Part shown: piece by piece, positions 14,761 to 23,162 of the stretch
How the letters are laid out: each line of letters starts with the position of its first letter
Numbering within the stretch: position 1 is the stretch's first letter
Origin: an uncultured Eubacteriales bacterium
Lineage (GTDB): Bacteria > Bacillota > Clostridia > Oscillospirales > Acutalibacteraceae
Direction of reading: 5' to 3'
NCBI GenBank assembly: GCA_900316495.1
Contig: ONDC01000003.1
Span: 1,380 to 42,087, forward strand
DNA: 40,708 nt
Position numbers and translations under genes: made by a program
The notes under the pieces: model-generated
Databases searched by the model: none
What the model saw: only the letters and a program-made list of their open reading frames with translations
What the model was told of the DNA's origin: nothing

Positions 14761-17700
14761 TCAGAGCTTCTTGATCCATGGAGACGACATCACATCGTCA
14801 AACAGATCGTCATCGTCGTCATCATAACTGTTGTGATTCGTTGCGGGTTTGTCCTTTTTCCTCTTGGGAGCGGGCGTTGTATCCGGCTCGAAGAAGGAAT
14901 GGAGATCATCGTCCTCCCCGGAAGGCGCATTGTCCGGCTCATCGCGCGGCGGAACGGGTTCCGGCGCGGGGCGCGCTTCCGCGCGGTACCCCGGCAATAT
15001 CTCAGACACGGGCGGAACCGCTTCTTCCTCCCACTGGCCATCCTCGGTCGTATCGGAGGAAACGCGGAGGTCGCCGCCGAATTCCGTTGCGATCTCTGAA
15101 AAGGTCTGCGTCGGAAGCTCCTCCCACGGGGGAACGTCGTCCGGCTGGGCGCGACTCGTTTTCCTGCCCCCGGAAAAATCAAAGAAGTCGTCGATTTGCT
15201 CCGGCTCGTCGTCAAAGAACACGGAGAAATCTCTTGTGGAGGAAGAATCCTTTGCGGGGCGGTTCGCCTTGGAAGTGTCAGAGGACGTGGAGGCCGTTTG
15301 ACGCGGGGGCTTCTGCGGCTGACTATGGCTGACGGCCCCCTCGCCGCTCTCCTGACGCTCGGCTTCGAGCGCCTTGGCGCGCGCCGCCTTCTTTTCACGA
15401 AGATACGCGGCAATATCCCTTACCTCGTTCGCGGGCTTCTCCTCCTTCTGAGGTTCCTCGCTTTCGAATTCCACGTCGATCACGCCGTCATCCGTTTCCG
15501 CGTCGGACGGTTCGTCCGCTTCCTCCTCTTCCGACGCTTCGACGCTCGGCTCCTCATCCGGATCGTCCGGAGCGGCGGTCATTTCGTCGTCGGTATAGTC
15601 ATCCTCTTCCTCATAAAAACCGTCATTAAAACCGTCATTCTCGGCGTTGAAGAATTCCGACTGACGCGCGGAGATTTCCTCATGTCCCGCGTCGAGGGTC
15701 TGGGCGGCAAATTCGCTGTTGTTCCGGAGCAGGGGATCATTCTTGCCGGCGTGAGTGTGCGCCATGGTCATTTCCAGCCATTGTGTCCTTGTGATAAGGA
15801 CGGCGCGCGGCTTGGAGCCTTCATGGGGTCCGATGATGCCGTGCTCCTCCAACTGATCGATGATCCTTCCCGCGCGTGCATATCCCACGCCCAGACGGCG
15901 CTGGAGCATGGAGGTGGAAGCCTGTCCCGCTTCGGTGACGACCTCCACGGCCTTCTCGAAGAATTCATCCTTGCCCTCAAATTCAGCCGAACCGTCACCG
16001 GAGCCGTCGAGGGAATTGCGCTCGATTTCGTCGGCGATGCTGTCATCATATTCCGCAAGGCCGTTCTGCTTGACAAAGCGGATGACTCTCTCCACCTCGT
16101 CGTCATCCACAAAGCAGCCCTGCACCCTGATGTGCTTGCTCGAGCCCATCGGGTGATAGAGCATATCGCCGTAGCCGATGAGGTTTTCCGCGCCGCCCTC
16201 GTCCAGAATGGTTCTTGAATCGACCTGAGAGGAAACGGCGAGGGCGATACGGCTGGGAATGTTGTTCTTGATGGTGCCGGTGATCACGTCGACGGAAGGC
16301 CGCTGCGTGGCAAGCACCATGTACATGCCGGCGGCTCGCGCCATGGCAGCGAGTCGGGCGATCGCGTCCTCGACCTCCTTGGGCGAGGCGATCATCAGAT
16401 CCGCCATTTCGTCTATGACAATGACGATGCGGCACAGCTTGCCAAATTCCCCGGACTGCGCCGCAAGGCGGTTGTAGCCGTCGATATTCCTGACGCCGCG
16501 CTCCTTGAGCATGGTGTAACGCTTGAGCATTTCACTGACCGCCCACTGGAGAGCGCCTGCCGCCTTTTTCGGCTCGCAGACAACGGGAACCAGCAGATGC
16601 GGGATGCCGTTGTACATATCGAATTCGACCGACTTCGGGTCGATCAGCACCATGCGCACCTCGTCGGGGGAATATTTGTAGAGAAGGCTGATCAGCATGG
16701 AGTTGACGCACACCGATTTACCGGAGCCGGTGGAGCCGGCGATGAGTAAATGGGGCATTTTGCTGAGGTCGCAGAGCACGATATTGCCCTCGATGTCCTT
16801 GCCGAGCGCCACCGTCAGCGAGCCCTTCGCCTCGGCGAATTCCGTCGAGCCGATGATCTCCCTGATGCGCACCATCTGCTTGTTCTGATTGGGGATCTCG
16901 ATGCCGACAGCCGCCTTTCCCGGAATCGGCGCCTCGATTCTGATCGACTGCGCGGCAAGGCGCAGGGCAATGTCGTTGGAAAGATTGGTGATCTTATTGA
17001 TCTTGACGCCGGGCGCGGGCTTGATTTCATATCGCGTAACGGTCGGTCCGCGGCTGATGTCCGAGATTGATGCCTTCACGCCGTATTCCTCCAGCGTCCT
17101 GATCAGCTTTTCGGCGGTTTCGGTCAGCTCCTGAATGTCGTTGGCGGAGTTGACGTTTTTGGAGGGAATGAGCAGTCTGACGGTCGGATACTTGTATTCC
17201 TTTTCGTCGGGCTCTTCGGGAGAGCCGTCTCCTTCGTTCACCTGCTTGGAAAAAGCGTCGCTCTCCGCCTTGATTTCTTCGGCCTTGGTGAGCTTTTTCT
17301 TCTTCTTTTTCAGCGACACCGCCTTGACAATCTCGCTCAGACTGTCCTCCTCCGGATGGGAATCAGCCGCCTCCTCTGCCGGAAGATCGGACAAATCAGA
17401 CTCCTCCCCGGGAACCTCTACAGAGATCCCGTCGTCGTCGGACTCCTCCTCCTGAAAGAAGTCGGATGTGTCAAAGACGGTCTTGACGTCCATCTCGCCG
17501 TCAAACAGTCTCCGATAAAAGCCCGGATCAAACAGGGATTTGATCACGCGCTTGGTTTTGTTAAACAGCTCCATCGGTCCGGTTCTGGTGAGCACCATAA
17601 TCAGCGCCGTCATCATAATGACAGTAATAATCGCCGCGCCGGTTTTTCCGGCTATCAGCATAAACATCTCGCCGAAAAAACCTCCGAGAAAGCCGGAGCC

Positions 17701-18423
17701 GCCCACCTTCTCTCCGTCGCTGAACATCTGAAGAAACAATTGTCCCCAACTAAACGAAAGCTCGTTGTAAACATTCCGGTAGCTGTCGGACTGAATCAGA
17801 ATATATCCCAGCACATCGGAGGTCAGAATGATTCCCGCTGTCGGACGGATAATATGAAGTATTTCATCTTCGCTGATCTGTTTACTGAGCAGATAACCGA
17901 AAAAAATCAGAAGACTCGCCCAAAGGAACGCTTTAAAGCCCAGCATGCCCAGAATAATCCGATGCCCCCAGTTCCACGCATTTTCACCGGGAAAGAAGGT
18001 CAGAGCAAGCAGGATCACCGAAAACATCCAGACGCCAATCGATCTGGCTTGCTTTTTCCAGCTGATCTGCAAGCTGATGTCGGAGCCGTCGCTGTTTACG
18101 GAATACTCGCTTTCATCTGCCTGCGCGGTAAACGCGTCATCGTCCGGCTTTTTTTCCGGCGGCGTTTTGGGCTTGCTTACCGGCTCGGAACGCTCTTCGC
18201 CGGCTTCCTTCATCACGTCCTCTAATCTGATCTGGTTGCCGGCAGAGATCTCCACCGTTCTGCCTCCGCTGAGTCCCTTTTTCTTTTTTAAACTGACGCC
18301 GGATTTGTTTGCGTCAGGAGAAGCGCCTCCCCCCTTGGGATTCTTTCTCTTTCCGGCTTTCTTTCCGGAGGAAGGCCTTCCCGACGAAGTGCCCTTCTTT
18401 TTGTTTCCTGAATTTTCTGACAT
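14761..18423 (-). CDS. ftsK: DNA translocase FtsK/SpoIIIE with long acidic C-terminal extension
   Basis: The 1220-residue protein pumps DNA through the division or sporulation septum. A basic, lysine-rich lead is followed by about four membrane segments (roughly residues 125-300), an acidic linker, and the motor: alpha/beta region LIPSKNVNSANDIQ, Walker A GSTGSGKSVCVNSML at about 562, Walker B VIVIDEMADLM at about 666, and RIALAVSSQVDSRTILDEGGAENL. The winged-helix gamma domain (GQASTSMLQRRLGVGYARAG) ends near residue 885. Most family members stop there; this one continues for about 335 residues of acidic, proline-containing, probably disordered sequence ending SPWIKKL. GAGGT lies 11 bases before the ATG. 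It follows uppP by 28 bases. Confidence 0.95.
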   Translation of the reverse strand: MSENSGNKKKGTSSGRPSSGKKAGKRKNPKGGGASPDANKSGVSLKKKKGLSGGRTVEISAGNQIRLEDVMKEAGEERSEPVSKPKTPPEKKPDDDAFTAQADESEYSVNSDGSDISLQISWKKQARSIGVWMFSVILLALTFFPGENAWNWGHRIILGMLGFKAFLWASLLIFFGYLLSKQISEDEILHIIRPTAGIILTSDVLGYILIQSDSYRNVYNELSFSWGQLFLQMFSDGEKVGGSGFLGGFFGEMFMLIAGKTGAAIITVIMMTALIMVLTRTGPMELFNKTKRVIKSLFDPGFYRRLFDGEMDVKTVFDTSDFFQEEESDDDGISVEVPGEESDLSDLPAEEAADSHPEEDSLSEIVKAVSLKKKKKKLTKAEEIKAESDAFSKQVNEGDGSPEEPDEKEYKYPTVRLLIPSKNVNSANDIQELTETAEKLIRTLEEYGVKASISDISRGPTVTRYEIKPAPGVKINKITNLSNDIALRLAAQSIRIEAPIPGKAAVGIEIPNQNKQMVRIREIIGSTEFAEAKGSLTVALGKDIEGNIVLCDLSKMPHLLIAGSTGSGKSVCVNSMLISLLYKYSPDEVRMVLIDPKSVEFDMYNGIPHLLVPVVCEPKKAAGALQWAVSEMLKRYTMLKERGVRNIDGYNRLAAQSGEFGKLCRIVIVIDEMADLMIASPKEVEDAIARLAAMARAAGMYMVLATQRPSVDVITGTIKNNIPSRIALAVSSQVDSRTILDEGGAENLIGYGDMLYHPMGSSKHIRVQGCFVDDDEVERVIRFVKQNGLAEYDDSIADEIERNSLDGSGDGSAEFEGKDEFFEKAVEVVTEAGQASTSMLQRRLGVGYARAGRIIDQLEEHGIIGPHEGSKPRAVLITRTQWLEMTMAHTHAGKNDPLLRNNSEFAAQTLDAGHEEISARQSEFFNAENDGFNDGFYEEEDDYTDDEMTAAPDDPDEEPSVEASEEEEADEPSDAETDDGVIDVEFESEEPQKEEKPANEVRDIAAYLREKKAARAKALEAERQESGEGAVSHSQPQKPPRQTASTSSDTSKANRPAKDSSSTRDFSVFFDDEPEQIDDFFDFSGGRKTSRAQPDDVPPWEELPTQTFSEIATEFGGDLRVSSDTTEDGQWEEEAVPPVSEILPGYRAEARPAPEPVPPRDEPDNAPSGEDDDLHSFFEPDTTPAPKRKKDKPATNHNSYDDDDDDLFDDVMSSPWIKKL

Positions 18424-18451
18424 ATTATCTAATTACCTCAAAAAATGAAAT

Positions 18452-19408
18452 TCACTTGCCGAAGGAAAACGTCGTTCCGAGGATGCTTTCCACGGACGCC
18501 ACAATGATGACGACTATTCCAAGAATCAGGCAGTAATAGCCAAAATAATGGAACTTGTCATTGGCAACGATCCACTTCAGAAATTTAATGGCGAGAACGC
18601 CGACAACCGCCGAGACAATCACGCCGACGATAATCGCGGCAATGGTGGAGCCGCTGACAGCCGACCAATCGGTGTCCTTTACCTCGAGCAGATTCGCGGC
18701 AAGCACGGCGGGGATTCCCATGATAAAGGAGAATTCCAGGGCGGTATTCTTTTCCGCGCCGGTGAGCATACCCATCGTGGTGGTGGTGCCGGAGCGGCTG
18801 ATGCCGGGCATGGCGGCAATGCACTGTCCGATACCCATGGCGCAGGCGTTCCGCATGGTGATCACGCCGTCCTTGTTTTTGGGCGAATGGCCAATGCGGC
18901 ATTCAAACACCGTCGCCAGCAGAATGAGAATGCCGGTTATGGTAAAGAAAATTCCCTCCGCCATGATACTGTTGTCGTTGGAGAAATACTCTGCCAGATC
19001 GGAGAACTTCTTGACAGGCTCGCCGCCGGTTTCAAGCCCCATCCAGCCCAGCACAGGCAGGAAGAGAAGTATCGCGAACGCGGAGGCGACCACCACAAAA
19101 ATAACCATCCGGCGCTCCTTGTTCATCTGATCCAGCTTCCAGACGAATTTTCCCGTGAAAATCTCCCTGCACATGCCGAAAAATTCCAGGATCATTTTCC
19201 AGATGATCTCACGGTAGACGATAAAGACGGCAAGCAGCGTGCCGAAATGCAAAAAGAGCGACAGCGCCTGATTGCCCACGTCGCTGGTGCCGCTGGAGGT
19301 GGAGGGCAGAACGTGCTGCGCGAGCGAAAGATGTCCGCTGCTTGAAACAGGCAGGAATTCGGTCAATCCCTGTATGATTCCCTGAATAATGGCTTCCCAG
19401 ATGTTCAT
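18452..19408 (-). CDS. uppP: Undecaprenyl-diphosphate phosphatase UppP (BacA)
   Basis: This 318-residue integral membrane enzyme dephosphorylates undecaprenyl diphosphate to recycle the lipid carrier of peptidoglycan synthesis; overexpression is known to give bacitracin resistance. Both catalytic motifs are present: IIQGLTEFLPVSSSGHLSL (residues about 9-27, including the catalytic glutamate and serines) and MPGISRSGTTTTMGM. Several hydrophobic helices span the rest. The protein is a little longer than the usual 270-290 residues because of a loop around residues 120-145. GAGG lies upstream of the ATG. It sits between tepA and ftsK in an apparent envelope operon. Confidence 0.96.
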   Translation of the reverse strand: MNIWEAIIQGIIQGLTEFLPVSSSGHLSLAQHVLPSTSSGTSDVGNQALSLFLHFGTLLAVFIVYREIIWKMILEFFGMCREIFTGKFVWKLDQMNKERRMVIFVVVASAFAILLFLPVLGWMGLETGGEPVKKFSDLAEYFSNDNSIMAEGIFFTITGILILLATVFECRIGHSPKNKDGVITMRNACAMGIGQCIAAMPGISRSGTTTTMGMLTGAEKNTALEFSFIMGIPAVLAANLLEVKDTDWSAVSGSTIAAIIVGVIVSAVVGVLAIKFLKWIVANDKFHYFGYYCLILGIVVIIVASVESILGTTFSFGK

Positions 19409-19494
19409 AGATTATGTACCTCTTTCTTCAATATAATTAAGATTATTATGTAAACCAAGATTTGCGTCGTGCAAACCATTGGTTCATAAGAGAA

Positions 19495-20232
19495 TTAATC
19501 CCGTCCGCCCGACTCGATCATCGAATAAAGCGCAGCGATCGCGCTGCTGAGCGATCCCAGCTCGTCGATAAGCCCCTCCCTGACCGCCTGCTCTCCGTCA
19601 AGAACGGTTCCGATGTCCATGACAAGCTCCCCCGTCCGGCGGGACAGCTCGTTAAAGCGCGCGGCGGTCATGCCGGAATTGGCTTCGACAAAGCGGCTGA
19701 TGCGCTCCTGCATTTTTTCAAAATAGGTCATGGTCTGCGGCACGCCAAGCACCAGCCCGCTCATTCTGACCGGATGGATGGTCATGGTCGCCGACGGCAC
19801 GATAAAGGAGCGCTTCGCCGACACCGCAAGCGGCACGCCGATGGAATGTCCGCCTCCCAGCACAAGTGAAACGGTGGGCGTTTTCATCCCGGAAATCAGC
19901 TCCGCCAAGGCAAGTCCCGCCTCCACATCCCCGCCGACGGTGTTCAGCAGAATGATCAGCCCCTGGATGTCCTCCGCTTCCTCGACCGCCACAAGCTGCG
20001 GCATGATATGCTCGTACTTGGTGGTTTTGGCGGGAGACGGAAGCTCCTGATGCCCCTCGATCTGACCGATCACGGAAAGGCAGTGAATGATATGCTTGCC
20101 CTTCGCGGAGGTGATGGTGCCGGTCTGCTCGATCTGGCTGAGCTCCTCCTTGGAAAAGCCCTCCCCGGAGGACAGATCATTTTCTCCCTCGCATTTTTCG
20201 CCGTTTCCGAAGCCCTCAGTATTTTCTGACAT
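19495..20232 (-). CDS. tepA: ClpP-like serine protease, TepA/YmfB type
   Basis: This 245-residue protein is a ClpP-fold peptidase. The glycine-rich oxyanion region LLNTVGGDVEAGLALAELI, the nucleophile serine in GGGHSIGVPLA, and the histidine in ATMTIHPVRMSG are all visible. An acidic N-terminal lead of about 30 residues is poorly conserved. The TepA name comes from the B. subtilis protein that sits next to spoIIIE; it was linked to protein translocation and signal-peptide degradation. The position two genes from ftsK supports this. The Shine-Dalgarno is weak (AAGGAT about 14 bases upstream) and lies within an inverted repeat, so initiation may be regulated. Confidence 0.85.
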   Translation of the reverse strand: MSENTEGFGNGEKCEGENDLSSGEGFSKEELSQIEQTGTITSAKGKHIIHCLSVIGQIEGHQELPSPAKTTKYEHIMPQLVAVEEAEDIQGLIILLNTVGGDVEAGLALAELISGMKTPTVSLVLGGGHSIGVPLAVSAKRSFIVPSATMTIHPVRMSGLVLGVPQTMTYFEKMQERISRFVEANSGMTAARFNELSRRTGELVMDIGTVLDGEQAVREGLIDELGSLSSAIAALYSMIESGGRD

Positions 20233-20247
20233 AAGAAAAAATCATCA

Positions 20248-20294
20248 TCCTTCAAACATAATGCAGATTTTGTATAATGATAGTATTTGAAGGA
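20248..20294 (-). promoter_or_regulatory. Inverted repeat in the tepA leader
   Basis: TCCTTCAAA and TTTGAAGGA form a perfect nine-base pair separated by 29 bases between the tepA promoter and start codon. In RNA the 3' arm includes the only Shine-Dalgarno-like bases (AAGGA) before tepA, so the hairpin could limit translation. Confidence 0.4.
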
Positions 20295-20315
20295 CTGAGA
20301 AATATATACTTTACG

Positions 20316-20344
20316 ATTATAGCATAATATTACAGTCAATTCAA
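20316..20344 (-). promoter_or_regulatory. Promoter of the tepA-uppP-ftsK operon (TTGAAT-17-TATAAT)
   Basis: On the minus strand TTGAAT (20339-20344) and TATAAT (20316-20321) are 17 bases apart, with a predicted start near 20309. This gives a leader of about 77 bases. No terminator is obvious until 11543. Confidence 0.72.
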
Positions 20345-20371
20345 TAAAAAATTGCAAATAATTTATGACAC

Positions 20372-20407
20372 AAAAAACGGCGCCTGCGAAAGAAACAGAC
20401 GCCGTTT
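20372..20407 (-). terminator. Intrinsic terminator after the 61-aa membrane protein gene
   Basis: A 12-bp stem with one G-U pair (20396-20407 with 20375-20386) is followed on the minus strand by a T run. It lies 10 bases beyond the stop codon. Confidence 0.85.
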
Positions 20408-20417
20408 CGTCAATCCG

Positions 20418-20603
20418 TTACGAAAAAATCAGCAAGATACCCATCAGCATGGAGACAACCGTGAGAATGGCGATCTCCGGAATGTTCTCAATCAGAAACG
20501 CGGGTTTTGTGAGATGGAAAAATCTGGCGCACGCCATAAGCAGATGAATGGCAAGGCCTATGACAAGTATCGACGTGCCAGTCGCAAGCTTGATGGTTTC
20601 CAT
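20418..20603 (-). CDS. Small two-helix membrane protein (61 aa), unknown
   Basis: I do not recognise a family. The 61-residue product has two clear hydrophobic helices (about residues 8-27, GTSILVIGLAIHLLMACARF; and about residues 43-61, IAILTVVSMLMGILLIF) joined by a short loop with HLTKPAFLIENIPE. The start is the ATG at 20603 with GGGGTG eight bases upstream; an in-frame GTG three codons earlier is less likely. It has its own terminator and a possible promoter, so it is probably monocistronic. Small size and two helices could fit a membrane-complex modulator, but nothing ties it to its neighbours. Confidence 0.6.
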   Translation of the reverse strand: METIKLATGTSILVIGLAIHLLMACARFFHLTKPAFLIENIPEIAILTVVSMLMGILLIFS

Positions 20604-20646
20604 TTCTAACACACCCCAATTCTCAGATTTTTCAGTCTATGCAGCC

Positions 20647-20652
20647 ATTATA
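20647..20652 (-). promoter_or_regulatory. Possible -10 element for the 61-aa membrane protein gene
   Basis: A perfect TATAAT lies 44-49 bases upstream of the ATG on the minus strand. The matching -35 (ACACAA, 17 bases away) is poor. Confidence 0.35.
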
Positions 20653-20677
20653 AATCCGTTATGTTATGATTGTGTGA

Positions 20678-20739
20678 ACAAAGAGTGATAAATGTTTATA
20701 AAATGTAAAACACATCAATTTTTTAAGAAATTATCACTC
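20678..20739 (-). terminator. Probable terminator overlapping the end of metH
   Basis: GAGTGATAA, which contains the metH stop, can pair with TTATCACTC 40 bases downstream (arms 20731-20739 and 20683-20691), followed by TTTGTT. The loop is long and AT-rich, so the assignment is moderate. Confidence 0.45.
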
Positions 20740-23130
20740 ACATCCGAAAATTGTCTGACAGTAGCGAACCGAAGCCATCGCGTCACGGCAATAAGCGTCC
20801 GCGCCGATCTGCATGGCGTAGTCCTCGGTCAGCACCGCTCCTCCGACAAAGATTTTCACTCCGGGCGCTTCCCTGCGGAGCAGGCGTATGGTTTCCTCCA
20901 TGCGGACGACCGTGGTGGTCATCAGCGCGCTGAGTCCGACCGCCTTGATGTCGTATTTCTTAACGGCGTCCAGCACTGTTTCGGCGGGCACGTCCCTGCC
21001 GAGGTCGATCACGTCAAACCGGTAGTTTTCCAGCAGCACCCTGACGATATTCTTGCCGATGTCGTGAATGTCGTCCTTGACGGTAGCCAAGATCACCCGC
21101 CCGATTTTTTCGTCGGAGCCGGAGCCGGCAAGCACCTCCTTGAGCACCTCAAAGGACGCCTTCGCCGCTTCTGCGCTCATGAGCAGCTGCGGAAGGAACA
21201 CGGTTCCCTTTTCAAAGCCGTCCCCCACCTCGTTGAGGGCGGGGATCAGCTCGTCCCGGATCAGCTCCATAGGGTCAGTCACGCCGCCGGAGGTCAGCTT
21301 TTCCCTGACGAGGGAGGCGGCTACATCATTCAGACCGGCGATAATCGCCGCCTTCAGGCTCATGGCTTCCGCGGGCTTCGGGGCGGACGTCTCGGGGGCG
21401 GCGCTGTAGCGCGCGATATAGTCGCCGCAGCCCGCGTCGCAGCCGCAAAGCGCCCGGTAGGAATAATAGGCGTTCATCATGGCCTCCGACTTGGGATTGA
21501 TGATGGCGCAGTCGAGTCCCGCGCTGAGCGCGCAGGTGAAAAAGACCGAATTGATGATCTCCCGCTTCGGCAGACCAAAGGAAATATTGGACACGCCGAG
21601 GGTCGTGCAGACTCCCAGCTCCTTTTTGACACGCCGCAGCGTTTCAAGGGTCACATTCGCGGATTCCGGTTCGGCGCTGACCGTCAGCGTCAGTCCGTCG
21701 ATCACGACGTCCTTGCGTGGAATGCCGTATTCCGCCGCCGTGTCGATGATTCGGCGGGCAATCGCCACGCGTCCCTCCGCGGTGGCGGGTATGCCGCTGT
21801 CGTCCAGCGCAAGACCCACGACCGTTCCGCCGTATTTCCTCACCAGCGGGAAAACGGCGCGCATGGATTCCTCTTTGCCGCTGACCGAATTGATGAGCGG
21901 CTTGCCGTTGTACCGGCGGAGCGCCTGCTCCATCGCATCGACATGGGAGGTGTCGATCTGCAGCGGAAGGTCGATGACCGCCTGTAGCCGCGTGACCGCC
22001 TTGACAAGCATGGCAGGCTCGTCGATGCCCGGCATACCTACATTCACGTCGAGCAGCTGTGCGCCCGCGTCCTGCTGGGCGATTCCCTCGCCGAGGATGT
22101 AGGAGATCTCGTCGTTTTTCAACGCCTCCTTGAAGCGCTTCTTGCCGGTCGGGTTGATGCGTTCCCCCACGATCAGAGGGGTCTCCCCTATCCTGACCGC
22201 GTGGGTGTAGGACGACACAAGGGTAATCCCCTTGTCGCAGACCGTTTGCGCGGGGAATTCGCGGCAGGCGGTGATCATTTCGCGTATATGCAAGGGAGTG
22301 GTGCCGCAGCAGCCGCCCATGACGCTAAGCCCCAGCGCGGCGGCCTTCCGCATGGAGGAGGCAAAGGACGCGGGGTCAACGTCAAAGTAGGTCGCGCCGT
22401 CCTTCTGCTTCGGAAGTCCGGCGTTGGGATTGAAGATGAGCGGCAGCGAGGAGATTTCGGAAAACCGACGGATCACGGGATAAAGCTCGTCGGGACCGAG
22501 TCCGCAGTTGAGGCCGTAGGCATCTACCCTGAGTCCCTCCAGAAGGGCGGCGACCGCTTCACAGTCGGCTCCCGTGAAGGTCTTGCCCGACGCGTCGAAG
22601 GCGCAGGTGACAAAGACCGGCAGCGATGTGTTCTCCTTCGCGGCAAGCACGGCTGCTTTGACCTCGTAGGTCGCGCCCATCGTCTCGATCAGGATGAGGT
22701 CGGCGCCCGCCCTTTCGCCGCAGACCGCCATTTCCGCAAACAATGCGTAAGCCTCGTCAAAGCTGAGGTCGCCCATCGGCTCGATCAGCCGTCCGATCGG
22801 CCCCATGTCCATGGCAACGAATTTTTCATCAGGGTTGTCCGAAAGCGACCGGGCCGCCTTCGCGCAGGAAACGGCGGCGGAAATGACCTGCTCCGGCGAA
22901 TAACCTGTCTCCCGGAGCTTGCAGGCGTTCGCGCCGAAGGTGTTGACCGTGGCAATGTGGCAGCCGCAGTCGTAGTATGCCTTGTGAATCGAGGTGATAA
23001 GATCCGGATGGGAGAGATTCAGCAGCTCGGGCAGCTCGCCGGGCTTCAGTCCGCTGACCTGCAGCATGGTTCCCATGGCACCGTCAAAAAATAGCATCTG
23101 TTTGCCGAGCAGGTCGGTTATGTTCTTCAT
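20734..23130 (-). CDS. metH: Cobalamin-dependent methionine synthase lacking the activation domain
   Basis: This 798-residue enzyme transfers a methyl group from methyltetrahydrofolate to homocysteine through B12. The homocysteine domain (about 1-300) has FFDGAMGTMLQ and the zinc cysteines in GLNCGLGP and GGCCGTTPLHI. The folate domain (about 320-560) has GERINPTGKKRFKEAL. The B12-binding part includes the cap and DDIHDIGKNIV, whose histidine is the lower cobalt ligand. The protein ends there, about 400 residues short of E. coli MetH, without a SAM-binding activation domain; that domain is the product of the next gene upstream. The ATG at 23130 has AGGTG upstream, and an earlier in-frame start would add unrelated residues. 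Confidence 0.95.
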   Translation of the reverse strand: MKNITDLLGKQMLFFDGAMGTMLQVSGLKPGELPELLNLSHPDLITSIHKAYYDCGCHIATVNTFGANACKLRETGYSPEQVISAAVSCAKAARSLSDNPDEKFVAMDMGPIGRLIEPMGDLSFDEAYALFAEMAVCGERAGADLILIETMGATYEVKAAVLAAKENTSLPVFVTCAFDASGKTFTGADCEAVAALLEGLRVDAYGLNCGLGPDELYPVIRRFSEISSLPLIFNPNAGLPKQKDGATYFDVDPASFASSMRKAAALGLSVMGGCCGTTPLHIREMITACREFPAQTVCDKGITLVSSYTHAVRIGETPLIVGERINPTGKKRFKEALKNDEISYILGEGIAQQDAGAQLLDVNVGMPGIDEPAMLVKAVTRLQAVIDLPLQIDTSHVDAMEQALRRYNGKPLINSVSGKEESMRAVFPLVRKYGGTVVGLALDDSGIPATAEGRVAIARRIIDTAAEYGIPRKDVVIDGLTLTVSAEPESANVTLETLRRVKKELGVCTTLGVSNISFGLPKREIINSVFFTCALSAGLDCAIINPKSEAMMNAYYSYRALCGCDAGCGDYIARYSAAPETSAPKPAEAMSLKAAIIAGLNDVAASLVREKLTSGGVTDPMELIRDELIPALNEVGDGFEKGTVFLPQLLMSAEAAKASFEVLKEVLAGSGSDEKIGRVILATVKDDIHDIGKNIVRVLLENYRFDVIDLGRDVPAETVLDAVKKYDIKAVGLSALMTTTVVRMEETIRLLRREAPGVKIFVGGAVLTEDYAMQIGADAYCRDAMASVRYCQTIFGCE

Positions 23131-23162
23131 GGAGATTTCACCTGTCTTACTGATAGTTTGTA

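Noticed and set aside
20692-21987. 431-codon plus-strand open frame opposite metH
   Set aside because: Shadow of metH, whose zinc and B12 motifs are unambiguous. It also covers the metH terminator.
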